This document shows positions 7,435 through 16,446 of a stretch of DNA of 64,000 nt, in pieces. Numbering within the stretch: position 1 is the first letter of the stretch; every line of letters begins with the position of its first letter. The stretch lies in the NCBI GenBank assembly GCA_964400125.1, contig CAYNSR010000001.1:124001-188000 (forward strand), written 5' to 3'. The position numbers and the translations under genes were made by a program. The notes below the pieces were generated by a model. It searched no databases, was not told where the DNA came from, and saw nothing but the letters and a program-made list of their open reading frames with translations. The stretch is from Micavibrio sp964400125 (GTDB taxonomy: Bacteria; Pseudomonadota; Alphaproteobacteria; Micavibrionales; Micavibrionaceae).

Positions 7435-9173
7435 TATAGCCCCGCTCCGGGTGCAGAAATTTTCATGTCGGGAAGAACATCCGGAATAATGACTCTGAAC
7501 GCAGCCTGACGTTTTTCTTCTTCAATGTAATGCGCCGCATCCATGGCACGATCAAACATATAGATCCTGTCCGCGGTCGCCTTCATATGCGAAAGTTGTT
7601 CGAAACGATTAACCCCGAAACTCATGGCTGATGTCACTCGATTGAAAGCATAATTTATCATCGACACCGTCCCCATCGACGCCGTTCCCGCAGCAACACC
7701 GAACGCTCCTACAACCCATGGAATCGGGATGGACAAATTCCCGGCGGTGGAATCGACGACAATCAGTTTGACCTGAGTCCCGATTTCACGAATTGAGTTC
7801 TTCATAACCGGCTGAAGACGTCTGTTCACAAGATCGCGCTCGACATCTTCCGTCTTGTTCTGGGAGATTAGATCGGCATTCATGTCTATTTTATTCAACA
7901 CCGCGCGCAAATCGGCATCACGACGCTGCTGGTTCCGCTGAATCGACGGCAGACTCCACCCGGCCTTCATTGTAATACCCGTCAAACCTGCGGCGTAGGC
8001 CGCGCCGAGCCAGAAAAACCCGCCTGTGACACCCATTAACGGTCCCATATTCCAGAGCTGACCCGAAAACGCGTAAAGCGTGATTGCAGCGCTGGCACCG
8101 CCCGTCATCAGCGATACCGCACCGGCCGTAAATTTTGCCGGGTCCTGTTCAATCCGCTGACCGGGGTTATCGATGTTGTTGAATGTATTTTTCATCCGGG
8201 CATAGGCGTTGGATGTCATCCAGCGATTTGTATAATATCCAGTCGACCACAAACGCCAGCGCAATGCCAGATACTGTGCTGCCTTGTACGAAATAATCGC
8301 CATGGCGGTGAATTTCAAAGCGATGGTCGCAAGATCCCGGCTGTTCCACGCCTTTACCAGAGAACCTTTGACGTTATCGACAGACTGCGCCACGCTGTCA
8401 AAACCGTCCCTGACGATACCGCTGGCGGCATCATATGTATTGCTCAGTGCATTACCCCAGGAATCCAGAAAGGCCCCGCCGCTCATCTTCCCGAGCTTGC
8501 CAAGATATTCCTGTGTCTTCGGTAAATCCATGAGGCCTTCGCTCATCGACTCTTTCAGGGCCGTGACCTGTGACATCAATTGCGGATTTTCGGCAATCAC
8601 GCGCTCCATCCCCGGCAAGGCAGAAACAAGCTGCTCGAGAGAGGAGTTTTTTTGCAAAATTTCTTTTAAAGCCTCGTTGCTCTCCACCAGCTCAGAAAAT
8701 TCGGGGCTGTATAACAGTTTCGTCATATCCGGATAGCCGAGAATCGCTTTCTTCAAAAGCGGGTCCGCCTCCATCGCCTGTTGCAAGGCCGGATACTCTC
8801 CGAGAATGTCGCCGATTATATCCGGCCTGGAACCCGTTATGAATTGCGAGAGTTGCTGCACCGTGTTGGTCAGCCCCCCCTGCCATTCCCCGAATTCCAC
8901 GGTCATCTGCACGGCGTACCATGTCATAAAAAGAGAGGTCGCCAGAAGACTGGCTGCAATGGCGCGCTCCGTCCCGCTGGATTTGGTCCAGTACGGAGTC
9001 AGAATTCCTGCCACGGAACGCATCATGCTGCGCGGTGTTTCGAGTGTTGTTGCCTCCAGCAACTGCTTGCGCTTTTCAACGGAAAGCTGCGGCGTCGGCA
9101 CCGGGCAATTCCACCCGGTATTTGCGGATAAAAGCCCGAATGAATCGCGCAGCTTGCGAAAGCGCCCGGTCAT
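7434..9173 (-). CDS. ABC transporter membrane subunit, SbmA/YddA (ABCD) type, with repeat-containing loop
   Basis: 579 residues. The segment YWTKSSGTERAIAASLL plus the first membrane helix (about 73-91) and NNIDNPGQRIEQD (about 331-343) are hallmarks of SbmA/BacA/YddA and peroxisomal ABCD proteins. Further membrane helices lie near 282-302, 350-400 and 480-510. Between helices 1 and 2, where relatives have a short loop, sits a segment of about 180 residues. It contains eight tandem ~10-residue units from 127 to 205, such as YPALQQAMEA, NEALKEILQK and NPQLMSQVTA. The nucleotide-binding domain is encoded by the next gene rather than fused. The ribosome site AGGGA precedes the ATG. Likely an inner-membrane exporter or importer of unknown substrate. 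Confidence 0.78.
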   Translation of the reverse strand: MTGRFRKLRDSFGLLSANTGWNCPVPTPQLSVEKRKQLLEATTLETPRSMMRSVAGILTPYWTKSSGTERAIAASLLATSLFMTWYAVQMTVEFGEWQGGLTNTVQQLSQFITGSRPDIIGDILGEYPALQQAMEADPLLKKAILGYPDMTKLLYSPEFSELVESNEALKEILQKNSSLEQLVSALPGMERVIAENPQLMSQVTALKESMSEGLMDLPKTQEYLGKLGKMSGGAFLDSWGNALSNTYDAASGIVRDGFDSVAQSVDNVKGSLVKAWNSRDLATIALKFTAMAIISYKAAQYLALRWRLWSTGYYTNRWMTSNAYARMKNTFNNIDNPGQRIEQDPAKFTAGAVSLMTGGASAAITLYAFSGQLWNMGPLMGVTGGFFWLGAAYAAGLTGITMKAGWSLPSIQRNQQRRDADLRAVLNKIDMNADLISQNKTEDVERDLVNRRLQPVMKNSIREIGTQVKLIVVDSTAGNLSIPIPWVVGAFGVAAGTASMGTVSMINYAFNRVTSAMSFGVNRFEQLSHMKATADRIYMFDRAMDAAHYIEEEKRQAAFRVIIPDVLPDMKISAPGAGL

Positions 9174-9303
9174 AATGTATTCCCTGTCTGATCGTTTTTT
9201 ATGTTTTATTGATTGCAGACATAAAAGGCGCTTTTGGTGCTTCTGTCAATTGACTGAAGCCTCATTATACAACACCCGTATATCATTATGTTAATTTAGA
9301 TCC

Positions 9304-12300
9304 TCATGCGGCCTGTTTCTGCGCGTTGCCACTAATCAACCGCGTCATGAGTGGCATATGCATCGCCCGGGCCTTGCGTAAACTGGCTTCCTTCACGGGA
9401 CCATACCCCCTGATCCCGTCCGGCAGGCTGAGGATTTCCACACACAGATCCATATTTTCGGCAGTGAAATGCGCCAGCACCATATCCATGGTGTTTTCGT
9501 ATTCGGCGATCAAGGCGCGTTCCTCCTTGCGTTCGCGTAACCTGCCAAACGGATCAAGGGCAGTTCCGCGCAGAATCTTCATCCGCGCCAGAATTTTAAA
9601 CCCGGTCATCATCCACGGCCCAAACCGACGCTTCTTTGGCCGTCCCGTGGCCGGATCCATCGTTTCCATGATCGGCGGCGCCAGATGGAAGGTCAGCTTG
9701 TAATCGCCGTCGAATTGCGCCCTTACCGCCTTCATGAAATCGCCATTCGTGTAAAGCCGCGCTACTTCATATTCATCCTTATAGGCCAGCAGCTTGTGAT
9801 AATTCCGCGCCACGGCCTCATGCATCTTCGGAAAAGCGGAAAAACGATCGATAGCTTTTTTGTAACGCTGCGCATAAGCAGCATCCTGATAGGATGTCAA
9901 ATACGCCATACGTTTTTCAATGACGTCTTCAAGCGTTGCAGAAATTTTTTCTTCTCCGGCCTGATTAATAACAGACCTCAAAATATCGTCCAGACGCACC
10001 GGGTCATGCGCTGCAAGGCGGCCATAATTGAAGGCCTTCCTGTTATCGTCGACCGCAACGCCATTCAAGGCGATTGCCTGTTCCAGCGCGGTACGCGACA
10101 AGGGAAGCATGCCTTTTTGCCATGCATAACCCATCATGAAGATATTGGTCGGCATTTCATCGCCCAGCAGGGCCGCCGTATACATATTGGCATCGATAAA
10201 ATACTGCGCATCCGGACGGGTGTATTTTTGCAGGTTAACCTTAAGGTCCGCCTGATGGAAATCGACCCTGTTATCCGTTACAAAAGCCGCTACGGGCGTA
10301 TTGTCGATATTGACGACCGCCATTGAACGTTCTGGATTCAGCGTTTCATGCGCTGCCCGTCCTGCCGCTGAAACAATATCGCAGGCCAGCAACAAATCCG
10401 TTCCACCAGCAATGATATGAGCTGTGCGAAGCTCCTCCAGCGACGGGGCAATACGCACATGACTTAAGACCTCACCCCCCTTTTGCGCCAGACCAGTTGA
10501 ATCGAGAATGGCGCAATATTTCCCTTCGAGATGCGCGGCCATCCCCATTAACGCCCCGGTGGTCAGAACACCTGTACCGCCGATCCCCGTGACCATGATG
10601 TTATAGGCTTGGTCCAGCGCCGGAATGGCTGGTTCCGGCAGGCCGGAGAAAATATCGTCGACCTCCCCGCCGGAGGTTTTACGCAAACGCCCCCCTTCAA
10701 CCGTCACAAAAGACGGGCAAAATCCCTTGATACAGGAAAAATCCTTGTTGCAGGCGGTCTGGTTGATCTGGCGCTTGCGGCCATATTCGGTTTCAAGCGG
10801 CATGACAGACACACAATTCGACTGCACCGAGCAATCGCCGCAGCCTTCACATACGGCGGAATTAATCACCACGCGCTTCGCCGGATCCGGGTAGAGATTG
10901 CGCTTCCGGCGGCGGCGTTTTTCGGCGGCGCAGGTCTGATCGTAAATAATCACACTGGTCCCCGGCGTATCCCGCGCCTCCATCTGGATTTTCGGCATCC
11001 AGTCACGGTGAAAAACGCCGACACCTTCGGGGATCTGTTTCAGCCCCTTATAGATATCGGGCTGCTCCGATACGATCCAGCATTTGGAAACCCCTTCGGC
11101 CATCACCTGTTGCGCCACGCGCCAGACAGGAAGGTCTCCGTCGACATGCTGCCCGCCAGTCATAGCCACGGCATCGTTATAAAGGATTTTGTAGGTAATA
11201 TTCACCTTTCCCGCCACGGCGGCACGAATGGCAAGAGAACCGGAATGGAAATAAGTGCCATCGCCAAGATTGGCAAAAATATGTTTTGTCTGCGTGAACG
11301 GCGCAGAACCCAGCCACGGGACCCCCTCGCCACCCATCTGGGTACACAGCGATGAATTACGATCCATCCACTGCACCATATAATGGCAACCGATCCCCAC
11401 CATGGCAAAGCTGCCCTCAGGGACCTTGGTCGATGTATTGTGCGGGCAGCCGGAACAATAATACGGGCGACGCAGGGATGGCGGGGCATACCCTTCCATC
11501 TCCTTCTCGTAGTCGCCGTAAAATTTCAGCGCCGAATCAATTTTTTCGGTACGGTGGAACCGTGCGATGCGCTGGGCGATGACCCGCGCCACCAGCCCGA
11601 CAGACTGGTCGTTGTGCAACGGCAGGAGAGGATTTTTATGTTCGTCATATTTCCCAACCACCACCGGTCGGCGCTTTGCATCCCAGTTGAAAATCTGCTG
11701 TTTCAACTGATATTCGATAAATTCGCGCTTTTCTTCGACAATCAGGATTTCTTCCAGCCCTTCGACAAAAGACTGGACCCCCTGCGGTTCCAGCGGCCAG
11801 GTCATGCCGACCTTATAAAGTCGCAACCCGATATCTCTGGCAATATTTTCGGTAATCCCGAGATCCAGCAGGGCCTGCCGCACATCACCGTAGGATTTTC
11901 CTGAAGTGATAATGCCAAAGCGCGGCTTGGGAGAATCCCAGACCACGCGATCGATCTTGTTTTTGCGCGCAAACGCATGACACGCAAAAAGCTTGAAATT
12001 TTGCAAACGGTAATCAATTTCCCGCGGCGTATCATTCAGGCGAATATGCACGCCCCCCGGGGGCATAACGAATTCATCATCACCCGGCATGACGATTTCA
12101 CGGGATTCCCGCACCAGATCAATCGTACCTGATGTCTCTACCGTTTCCGACGTCACCTTCATCGCCGACCAGCACCCGGAAAAACGCGACATGGCAATGC
12201 CAAGCAAGCCATACTCTACAAATTCCTGAATGCTAGAGGGATAAAGCTGCGGAATCTGCATGGCATAGAGCGCATGGTCGCTCTGGCACGGAAGCGTCGA

Positions 12301-12762
12301 TGATTTGCAGCCATGATCGTCGCCGAAAATCGCCAGCACACCGCCCTTCTGGGCCGTACCGTTGGCGCTGGCATGGCGCATGACGTCGCCGGAACGATCT
12401 ACACCCGGCGACTTGCCGTACCACAGACCAAAAACACCGTCGACTTTGGCCCCCGGCAAAAGATTAACCTGCTGCGTTCCCCACACGGCGGTAGCCGCAA
12501 GATCTTCATTCACGCCAGGATGAAATTTGATATTCAGCGCATCGAAATATTTTTGCGCCCGCATCAACTCGCGGTCATAACCACCCAGAGGCGAGCCGCG
12601 ATAGCCAGAAATAAACCCGGCCGTATTCAACCCGGCGGCAATATCGCGGCGGCGCTGCACAATCGGCAACCGGGTCAGGGCCTGAAGGCCGCTCATATAG
12701 GCAACCCCGTCTTCAAGTTCAAACTTATCGCGGAGAGTGACCGTCCGTAATGCCTGTGGCAT
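9304..12762 (-). CDS. Indolepyruvate ferredoxin oxidoreductase, fused alpha/beta form
   Basis: A cytosolic enzyme of about 1152 residues that oxidatively decarboxylates aryl- or branched-chain 2-oxo acids to acyl-CoA, reducing ferredoxin. The N-terminal half carries pyruvate-ferredoxin-oxidoreductase and thiamine-diphosphate domains (SGYRGSPLGGYD; FGDDHGCKSS; YYCSGCPHNTS; GDGTYFHSGSLAI). Around residue 640 the motif CEGCGDCSVQSNC marks an iron-sulfur site. The C-terminal part (GIGGTGVLTTGALMGMAAH) is the gamma-type domain. The single-chain form of more than 1100 residues is common in proteobacteria. The ATG at 12762 is chosen over a TTG at 12771. It stands apart from, but fits, the amino-acid catabolism genes downstream. 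Confidence 0.93.
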   Translation of the reverse strand: MPQALRTVTLRDKFELEDGVAYMSGLQALTRLPIVQRRRDIAAGLNTAGFISGYRGSPLGGYDRELMRAQKYFDALNIKFHPGVNEDLAATAVWGTQQVNLLPGAKVDGVFGLWYGKSPGVDRSGDVMRHASANGTAQKGGVLAIFGDDHGCKSSTLPCQSDHALYAMQIPQLYPSSIQEFVEYGLLGIAMSRFSGCWSAMKVTSETVETSGTIDLVRESREIVMPGDDEFVMPPGGVHIRLNDTPREIDYRLQNFKLFACHAFARKNKIDRVVWDSPKPRFGIITSGKSYGDVRQALLDLGITENIARDIGLRLYKVGMTWPLEPQGVQSFVEGLEEILIVEEKREFIEYQLKQQIFNWDAKRRPVVVGKYDEHKNPLLPLHNDQSVGLVARVIAQRIARFHRTEKIDSALKFYGDYEKEMEGYAPPSLRRPYYCSGCPHNTSTKVPEGSFAMVGIGCHYMVQWMDRNSSLCTQMGGEGVPWLGSAPFTQTKHIFANLGDGTYFHSGSLAIRAAVAGKVNITYKILYNDAVAMTGGQHVDGDLPVWRVAQQVMAEGVSKCWIVSEQPDIYKGLKQIPEGVGVFHRDWMPKIQMEARDTPGTSVIIYDQTCAAEKRRRRKRNLYPDPAKRVVINSAVCEGCGDCSVQSNCVSVMPLETEYGRKRQINQTACNKDFSCIKGFCPSFVTVEGGRLRKTSGGEVDDIFSGLPEPAIPALDQAYNIMVTGIGGTGVLTTGALMGMAAHLEGKYCAILDSTGLAQKGGEVLSHVRIAPSLEELRTAHIIAGGTDLLLACDIVSAAGRAAHETLNPERSMAVVNIDNTPVAAFVTDNRVDFHQADLKVNLQKYTRPDAQYFIDANMYTAALLGDEMPTNIFMMGYAWQKGMLPLSRTALEQAIALNGVAVDDNRKAFNYGRLAAHDPVRLDDILRSVINQAGEEKISATLEDVIEKRMAYLTSYQDAAYAQRYKKAIDRFSAFPKMHEAVARNYHKLLAYKDEYEVARLYTNGDFMKAVRAQFDGDYKLTFHLAPPIMETMDPATGRPKKRRFGPWMMTGFKILARMKILRGTALDPFGRLRERKEERALIAEYENTMDMVLAHFTAENMDLCVEILSLPDGIRGYGPVKEASLRKARAMHMPLMTRLISGNAQKQAA

Positions 12763-12937
12763 GTTCTGCAATGTCCCGAATCCCTGTGAAATGGCAAGGA
12801 CTAAGGTACTTCATACACACGTTGATTTCCAGCGCCGGGGCCAAGAATTGACGCAATGCAGAAAATTTGCGCTCATGACCGCTTTCCCCTATAAAAAGGT
12901 ACAATCATAAAAAACAACGAACAGAGGATCAAAATTT

Positions 12938-13201
12938 ATGTGCAATACCCACGCCCTCGCCAGCCTCTTTGGCCGCTTTTCCGGTCGCGCAATCGCCCCC
13001 ATCGACTCCCTGCAAGACCCGGCGGATCCTGTTTTTGCGGAAATGCGCCAGGTGGCGGAAGAAAACGGATACGACCTGCGCGTAATCTGGGGCGAGCGCA
13101 GCGCCATGCACACCGACTACAACCCCAAACGGGCGAATATCCACATGCAACGCCAGCCCGACGGGACATGGTGCGTCGGCCACCATTTCCACGCCGGATA
13201 G
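12938..13201 (+). CDS. Small protein resembling peptidase inhibitor I78
   Basis: 87 residues with a good ribosome site (AGAGGA, 9 nt before the ATG). The sequence passes from a helical part (DPADPVFAEMRQVAEEN) to strand-rich LRVIWGERSAMHTDYNPKR, ANIHMQ and TWCVGHHF. The order R-x-x-x-x-x-x-T-D-Y-x-P-x-R-x-N-I-H matches the reactive-loop region of I78-family inhibitors (TMDYRPDRLNV in others). Most I78 members are exported, but no clear signal peptide is visible here, so it may act inside the cell. Function is inferred from a short motif only. Confidence 0.55.
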   Translation: MCNTHALASLFGRFSGRAIAPIDSLQDPADPVFAEMRQVAEENGYDLRVIWGERSAMHTDYNPKRANIHMQRQPDGTWCVGHHFHAG

Positions 13202-13220
13202 AAACTGTACGGTATACGCC

Positions 13221-13586
13221 TTACAAGGCCTTGCGGATCAGGGCTGAAAGTTGCGTTCCGCCCATCGCGTCGCACAGATCACAAACCTCCTGTGTCCGGC
13301 TTTCCGGGGGCAGCGCCTTGATGATCGCGCTTTCTCCGAAAGTCCGCTTCAGGGCCGGAACCACGGCTTCGCAGTATTGAACCAGCTTCTCCGCCCGCGT
13401 ATTGGGGTCGGCACTTCTGGCAAAATCACATGCCAGCTTTGCCGAACCGATTTTCATTTTTTCTGCCCAGCTCAACTTGCGCAGAAAGGCCGCTTCTCCG
13501 TTCGCATTCGTCCCCAGCAGCGCATCCTTGAAGGCATTGACCAGATGATCGACTTTTTTGAAGTCTTCTTCCGTAATCTTTCTCAT
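13221..13586 (-). CDS. Hypothetical helical protein
   Basis: 121 residues, predicted almost entirely helical, with no signal peptide or membrane segment. Four cysteines are present, two of them close together as VCDLCDAMGG near the C-terminus. A strong ribosome site (GGGAGA, 6 nt upstream) supports the ATG at 13586. It faces the I78-like gene convergently, with about 20 bp between the stops. Not recognised as any family. Confidence 0.6.
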   Translation of the reverse strand: MRKITEEDFKKVDHLVNAFKDALLGTNANGEAAFLRKLSWAEKMKIGSAKLACDFARSADPNTRAEKLVQYCEAVVPALKRTFGESAIIKALPPESRTQEVCDLCDAMGGTQLSALIRKAL

Positions 13587-13754
13587 TTTTAGTCTCCCAG
13601 TTTATATTTTCGTTATTGGGGAGAATTGTAAAACGCCCTGTATCGCTGTCAAGCAGGGATATTCCGGAAGCGCGGAACCAATGGCGGAAACAAGCGTTTG
13701 AGGATGCGCAAACTCCGAGAAAAACAACACAAATATTAGAAGAAAGAAAAACCC

Positions 13755-14003
13755 ATGTTCGAATCACGCATGCAGGAAACGCCGCGCCCCCCCGAACACC
13801 AGCCGCCAGCGCCACCGGAACAGCCCGTCCGTCAACACCCCCCATCACCGGAACAACGCCCTGTGGAGGTTCCGGCTGAGCCGATAACGGAACCTGCCCT
13901 ACCGCCACGCCCGACTGAAATCCCCCCGACGGGAGAACATCCCCTCGATAATTTCGATGAAGCCTCCTCAACAGTCAGGGCAGGAAGAGTCGTGCGCAGA
14001 TAA
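13755..14003 (+). CDS. Hypothetical proline-rich peptide
   Basis: An 82-residue frame, very rich in Pro and Glu (for example PEHQPPAPPEQPVRQHPP) and expected to be disordered; the last residues are basic (RAGRVVRR). The purine-rich AGAAGAAAG upstream could serve as a ribosome site. It lies between two genes on the minus strand. Composition of this kind can arise by chance in G+C-rich DNA, so this is a tentative gene; a longer antisense frame covers the same bases. Confidence 0.35.
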   Translation: MFESRMQETPRPPEHQPPAPPEQPVRQHPPSPEQRPVEVPAEPITEPALPPRPTEIPPTGEHPLDNFDEASSTVRAGRVVRR

Positions 14004-14017
14004 ATCCGTCTGTAGCG

Positions 14018-15184
14018 CTATCTTGTTTCTTCAAACAACTCCCGACCGATCAGCATGCGGCGAATCTCCGACGTTCCCGCGCCGATTTCATAGAGCTTGG
14101 CATCACGCAGCAAACGCCCGGTCGGGAATTCGTTGATATAGCCATTGCCACCGAGGATCTGGATCGCCTGCAGGGCCATCTGCGTCGCGGCCTCCGCCGA
14201 CATTAAAATACATCCTGCGGCATCTTTTCGTGCAGTCTCTCCGCGATCACAGGCTTCCGCCACGGCATAGACATAGGCGCGCTGGCTGGACAGCATCGTA
14301 TACATATCGGCGATTTTGCCCTGCATCAGTTGAAACATGCCAATCGGCTGGTCGAATTGTCTGCGGTCATGGATATAGGGCAACACGACATCCATGCAGG
14401 CCTGCATGATCCCAAGCGGCCCTCCGGAAAGAACGACCCGTTCGTAATCCAGACCCGACATCAGAACGCGCACCCCCTTGCCCACCTCGCTCAGCACATT
14501 TTCTTCCGGCACTTCACAATCCTGAAAGACCAGTTCACAAGTGTTCGACCCACGCATGCCGAGCTTGTCGAGCTTTTGTGCCGTCGAAAACCCAGCAAAC
14601 CATTTTTCGATAATAAACGCCGTAATCCCCTTCGATCCGGCCTCGGGGTCGGTCTTGGCATAGACTACCAGCGTATCAGCGTCTGGTCCGTTGGTAATCC
14701 ACATCTTGTTGCCGTTGAGAATATAACGATCTCCCTTTTTATCGGCACGCAGTTTCATCGAAACCACATCCGATCCGGCTCCCGGTTCGCTCATCGCCAG
14801 CGCCCCGACATGCTCCCCGGAAATCAGCTTCGGCAGATATTTTTTCTTCTGTTCCGGCGTGCCGTTGCGGTTGATCTGGTTGACGCAAAGATTTGAATGC
14901 GCCCCGTAGGACAATGCAACCGAAGCCGAGGCACGCGATATTTCTTCCATCGCGATCACATGCGCCAGATAGCCCATATCCGCGCCGCCGAATTCCTCCG
15001 CTACCGTCATGCCGAGCAACCCCATGGCTCCGAATTTTTTCCACATATCCGCCGGAAATTCGTTTTCGGCATCAATGGCGGCAGCACGAGGCGCAATTTC
15101 CGCTTGCGCGAACTTCGACACTTCCTCGCGCATCATCTCGATTTCTTCCGGATGCCCAAATTTTAACGTGGGATAAGAACTCAT
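14018..15184 (-). CDS. ivd: Isovaleryl-CoA dehydrogenase
   Basis: A 388-residue acyl-CoA dehydrogenase for the third step of leucine breakdown, isovaleryl-CoA to 3-methylcrotonyl-CoA, passing electrons to ETF. The motif GLDYERVVLSGGPLGIMQ places the catalytic Glu in helix G (YER), the arrangement specific to isovaleryl-CoA dehydrogenases; in the other family members it is nearer the C-terminus, where this protein has IGAGTSEIRR with Gly in place of Glu. FAD motifs LAMSEPGAGSDVVSM and MWITNGPDAD are present. It is the last gene of the minus-strand leucine operon that begins with mccB at 22281. Confidence 0.94.
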   Translation of the reverse strand: MSSYPTLKFGHPEEIEMMREEVSKFAQAEIAPRAAAIDAENEFPADMWKKFGAMGLLGMTVAEEFGGADMGYLAHVIAMEEISRASASVALSYGAHSNLCVNQINRNGTPEQKKKYLPKLISGEHVGALAMSEPGAGSDVVSMKLRADKKGDRYILNGNKMWITNGPDADTLVVYAKTDPEAGSKGITAFIIEKWFAGFSTAQKLDKLGMRGSNTCELVFQDCEVPEENVLSEVGKGVRVLMSGLDYERVVLSGGPLGIMQACMDVVLPYIHDRRQFDQPIGMFQLMQGKIADMYTMLSSQRAYVYAVAEACDRGETARKDAAGCILMSAEAATQMALQAIQILGGNGYINEFPTGRLLRDAKLYEIGAGTSEIRRMLIGRELFEETR

Positions 15185-15224
15185 TTTTTATACCTGTCTC
15201 CTGATCGACTTTGACTGTAGCACC

Positions 15225-15524
15225 TTAATGCACCGCAACCCGCACCTGCTTTTTTGCCCCGTAAAGATGGCAGCACAATTCATCATTCTTGCCCCGGATA
15301 TCGTCCACGTTGAGCAACAAACTGTCCAGCGCATCGCCCATGCCGCTCCCTAAAGCCTCGTTATAATTTCCATCGCAGAAAACCACCCGGAGACCGCTCT
15401 TTTTGCATTCCCAGTTATGCGGTATCCGCGCGTTGCGCTCTTTCACGATATTGCCGTTCAGAACGATTTCATCGGATTCATTGACATGATAGAGAAATAT
15501 ATTTTTCAAATCGTTATGTACCAT
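15225..15524 (-). CDS. Small unknown protein inside the leucine operon
   Basis: 99 residues with AAGGAG about 10 nt before the ATG at 15524. No signal peptide or membrane segment. It contains the cysteine pair NDELCCHLYGAKKQ and a C-terminal strand-like VRVAVH. It lies between HMG-CoA lyase (22 bp upstream) and ivd (40 bp downstream) on the same strand and is probably co-transcribed, but nothing ties it to leucine breakdown apart from position. Family not recognised. Confidence 0.6.
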   Translation of the reverse strand: MVHNDLKNIFLYHVNESDEIVLNGNIVKERNARIPHNWECKKSGLRVVFCDGNYNEALGSGMGDALDSLLLNVDDIRGKNDELCCHLYGAKKQVRVAVH

Positions 15525-15546
15525 TTTATCGCTCTCCTTCAATAAG

Positions 15547-16446
15547 CTATTCTGGATTCAGGGCATTAGAAACCTTCGACCCAGGTTTTCGCCCGAGATG
15601 CCCCGCAATAAACCACGCCGTTTCAATAACTTTATCAAGATCGACCCCGGTTTCAATGCCGAGTCCGCGCAGCATATAAACGACATCTTCCGTCGCCACG
15701 TTTCCACTGGCCCCCTTGGCATAGGGGCAACCGCCAAGACCGGCCACAGAGGAATCCACCACCGTTACCCCTCTCTCCAGCCCGGCATAAATATTGACCA
15801 GCGCCTGCCCGTATGTATCGTGACAATGCAGCGCAAGGGAAGAAACAGGAACACGCGGCGCGACGGCATCAATAACCGCACCGATTTTATTTGGCGTCCC
15901 CGTTCCGATGGTATCGCCAAGAGATATTTCGTAGCACCCCATATCAAAAAGCCGCGCCGCAACATCAGCCACGCGCACCGGATCAACCGCCCCTTCATAA
16001 GGGCATCCGGCAACGCAGGACACATAACCCCGCACCCGGATATGATGCACCCGCGCCATTTCCATGACGGGCAAAAACCGGGCCAGACTTTCATCGATGG
16101 AACAATTGATATTTTTTTGGCTGAAACTTTCCGACGCGGCGGCAAAAACGGAAATTTCTCTGACCCCCGCCGCCAAAGCCGCCTCCATGCCCTTTTCATT
16201 CGGCACCAGAACCGGGTAAAAAACACCGGATTTTTGCTTTATGCCTGCCATCACATCTGCCGCATCGGCCATTTGCGGCACCCATTTTGGTGATACAAAA
16301 CTGGCGGATTCAATGGTCGACAATCCTGTACCCGACAGGCGATCAATCAATTCAATCTTGATCGCAGCGGGGACGATTGCCTTTTCGTTTTGCAGGCCAT
16401 CGCGCGGACCGACTTCGACGATGCGTACGTTCGCGGGAAAAACCAT
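15547..16446 (-). CDS. Hydroxymethylglutaryl-CoA lyase
   Basis: 299 residues; cleaves 3-hydroxy-3-methylglutaryl-CoA to acetyl-CoA and acetoacetate, the last step of leucine catabolism. A TIM barrel of the HMGL-like family: the first strand EVGPRDGLQNE carries the metal- and substrate-binding R and D residues, ISLGDTIGTGTP is the conserved mid-barrel motif, LHCHDTYGQA gives the metal-binding His pair, and GLGGCPYAKGASGN contains the signature cysteine loop. The ATG follows directly on the mccA stop (TAGATG), so the two are translationally coupled. Confidence 0.94.
   Translation of the reverse strand: MVFPANVRIVEVGPRDGLQNEKAIVPAAIKIELIDRLSGTGLSTIESASFVSPKWVPQMADAADVMAGIKQKSGVFYPVLVPNEKGMEAALAAGVREISVFAAASESFSQKNINCSIDESLARFLPVMEMARVHHIRVRGYVSCVAGCPYEGAVDPVRVADVAARLFDMGCYEISLGDTIGTGTPNKIGAVIDAVAPRVPVSSLALHCHDTYGQALVNIYAGLERGVTVVDSSVAGLGGCPYAKGASGNVATEDVVYMLRGLGIETGVDLDKVIETAWFIAGHLGRKPGSKVSNALNPE

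Noticed and set aside
9685..11904. Several open frames antisense to the indolepyruvate oxidoreductase gene
   Set aside because: They mirror the codons of a strongly supported gene and have no ribosome sites or recognisable motifs.
13426..13971. 181-residue minus-strand frame over the proline-rich region
   Set aside because: It overlaps the better-supported 13221-13586 gene in another frame and shows no family features.
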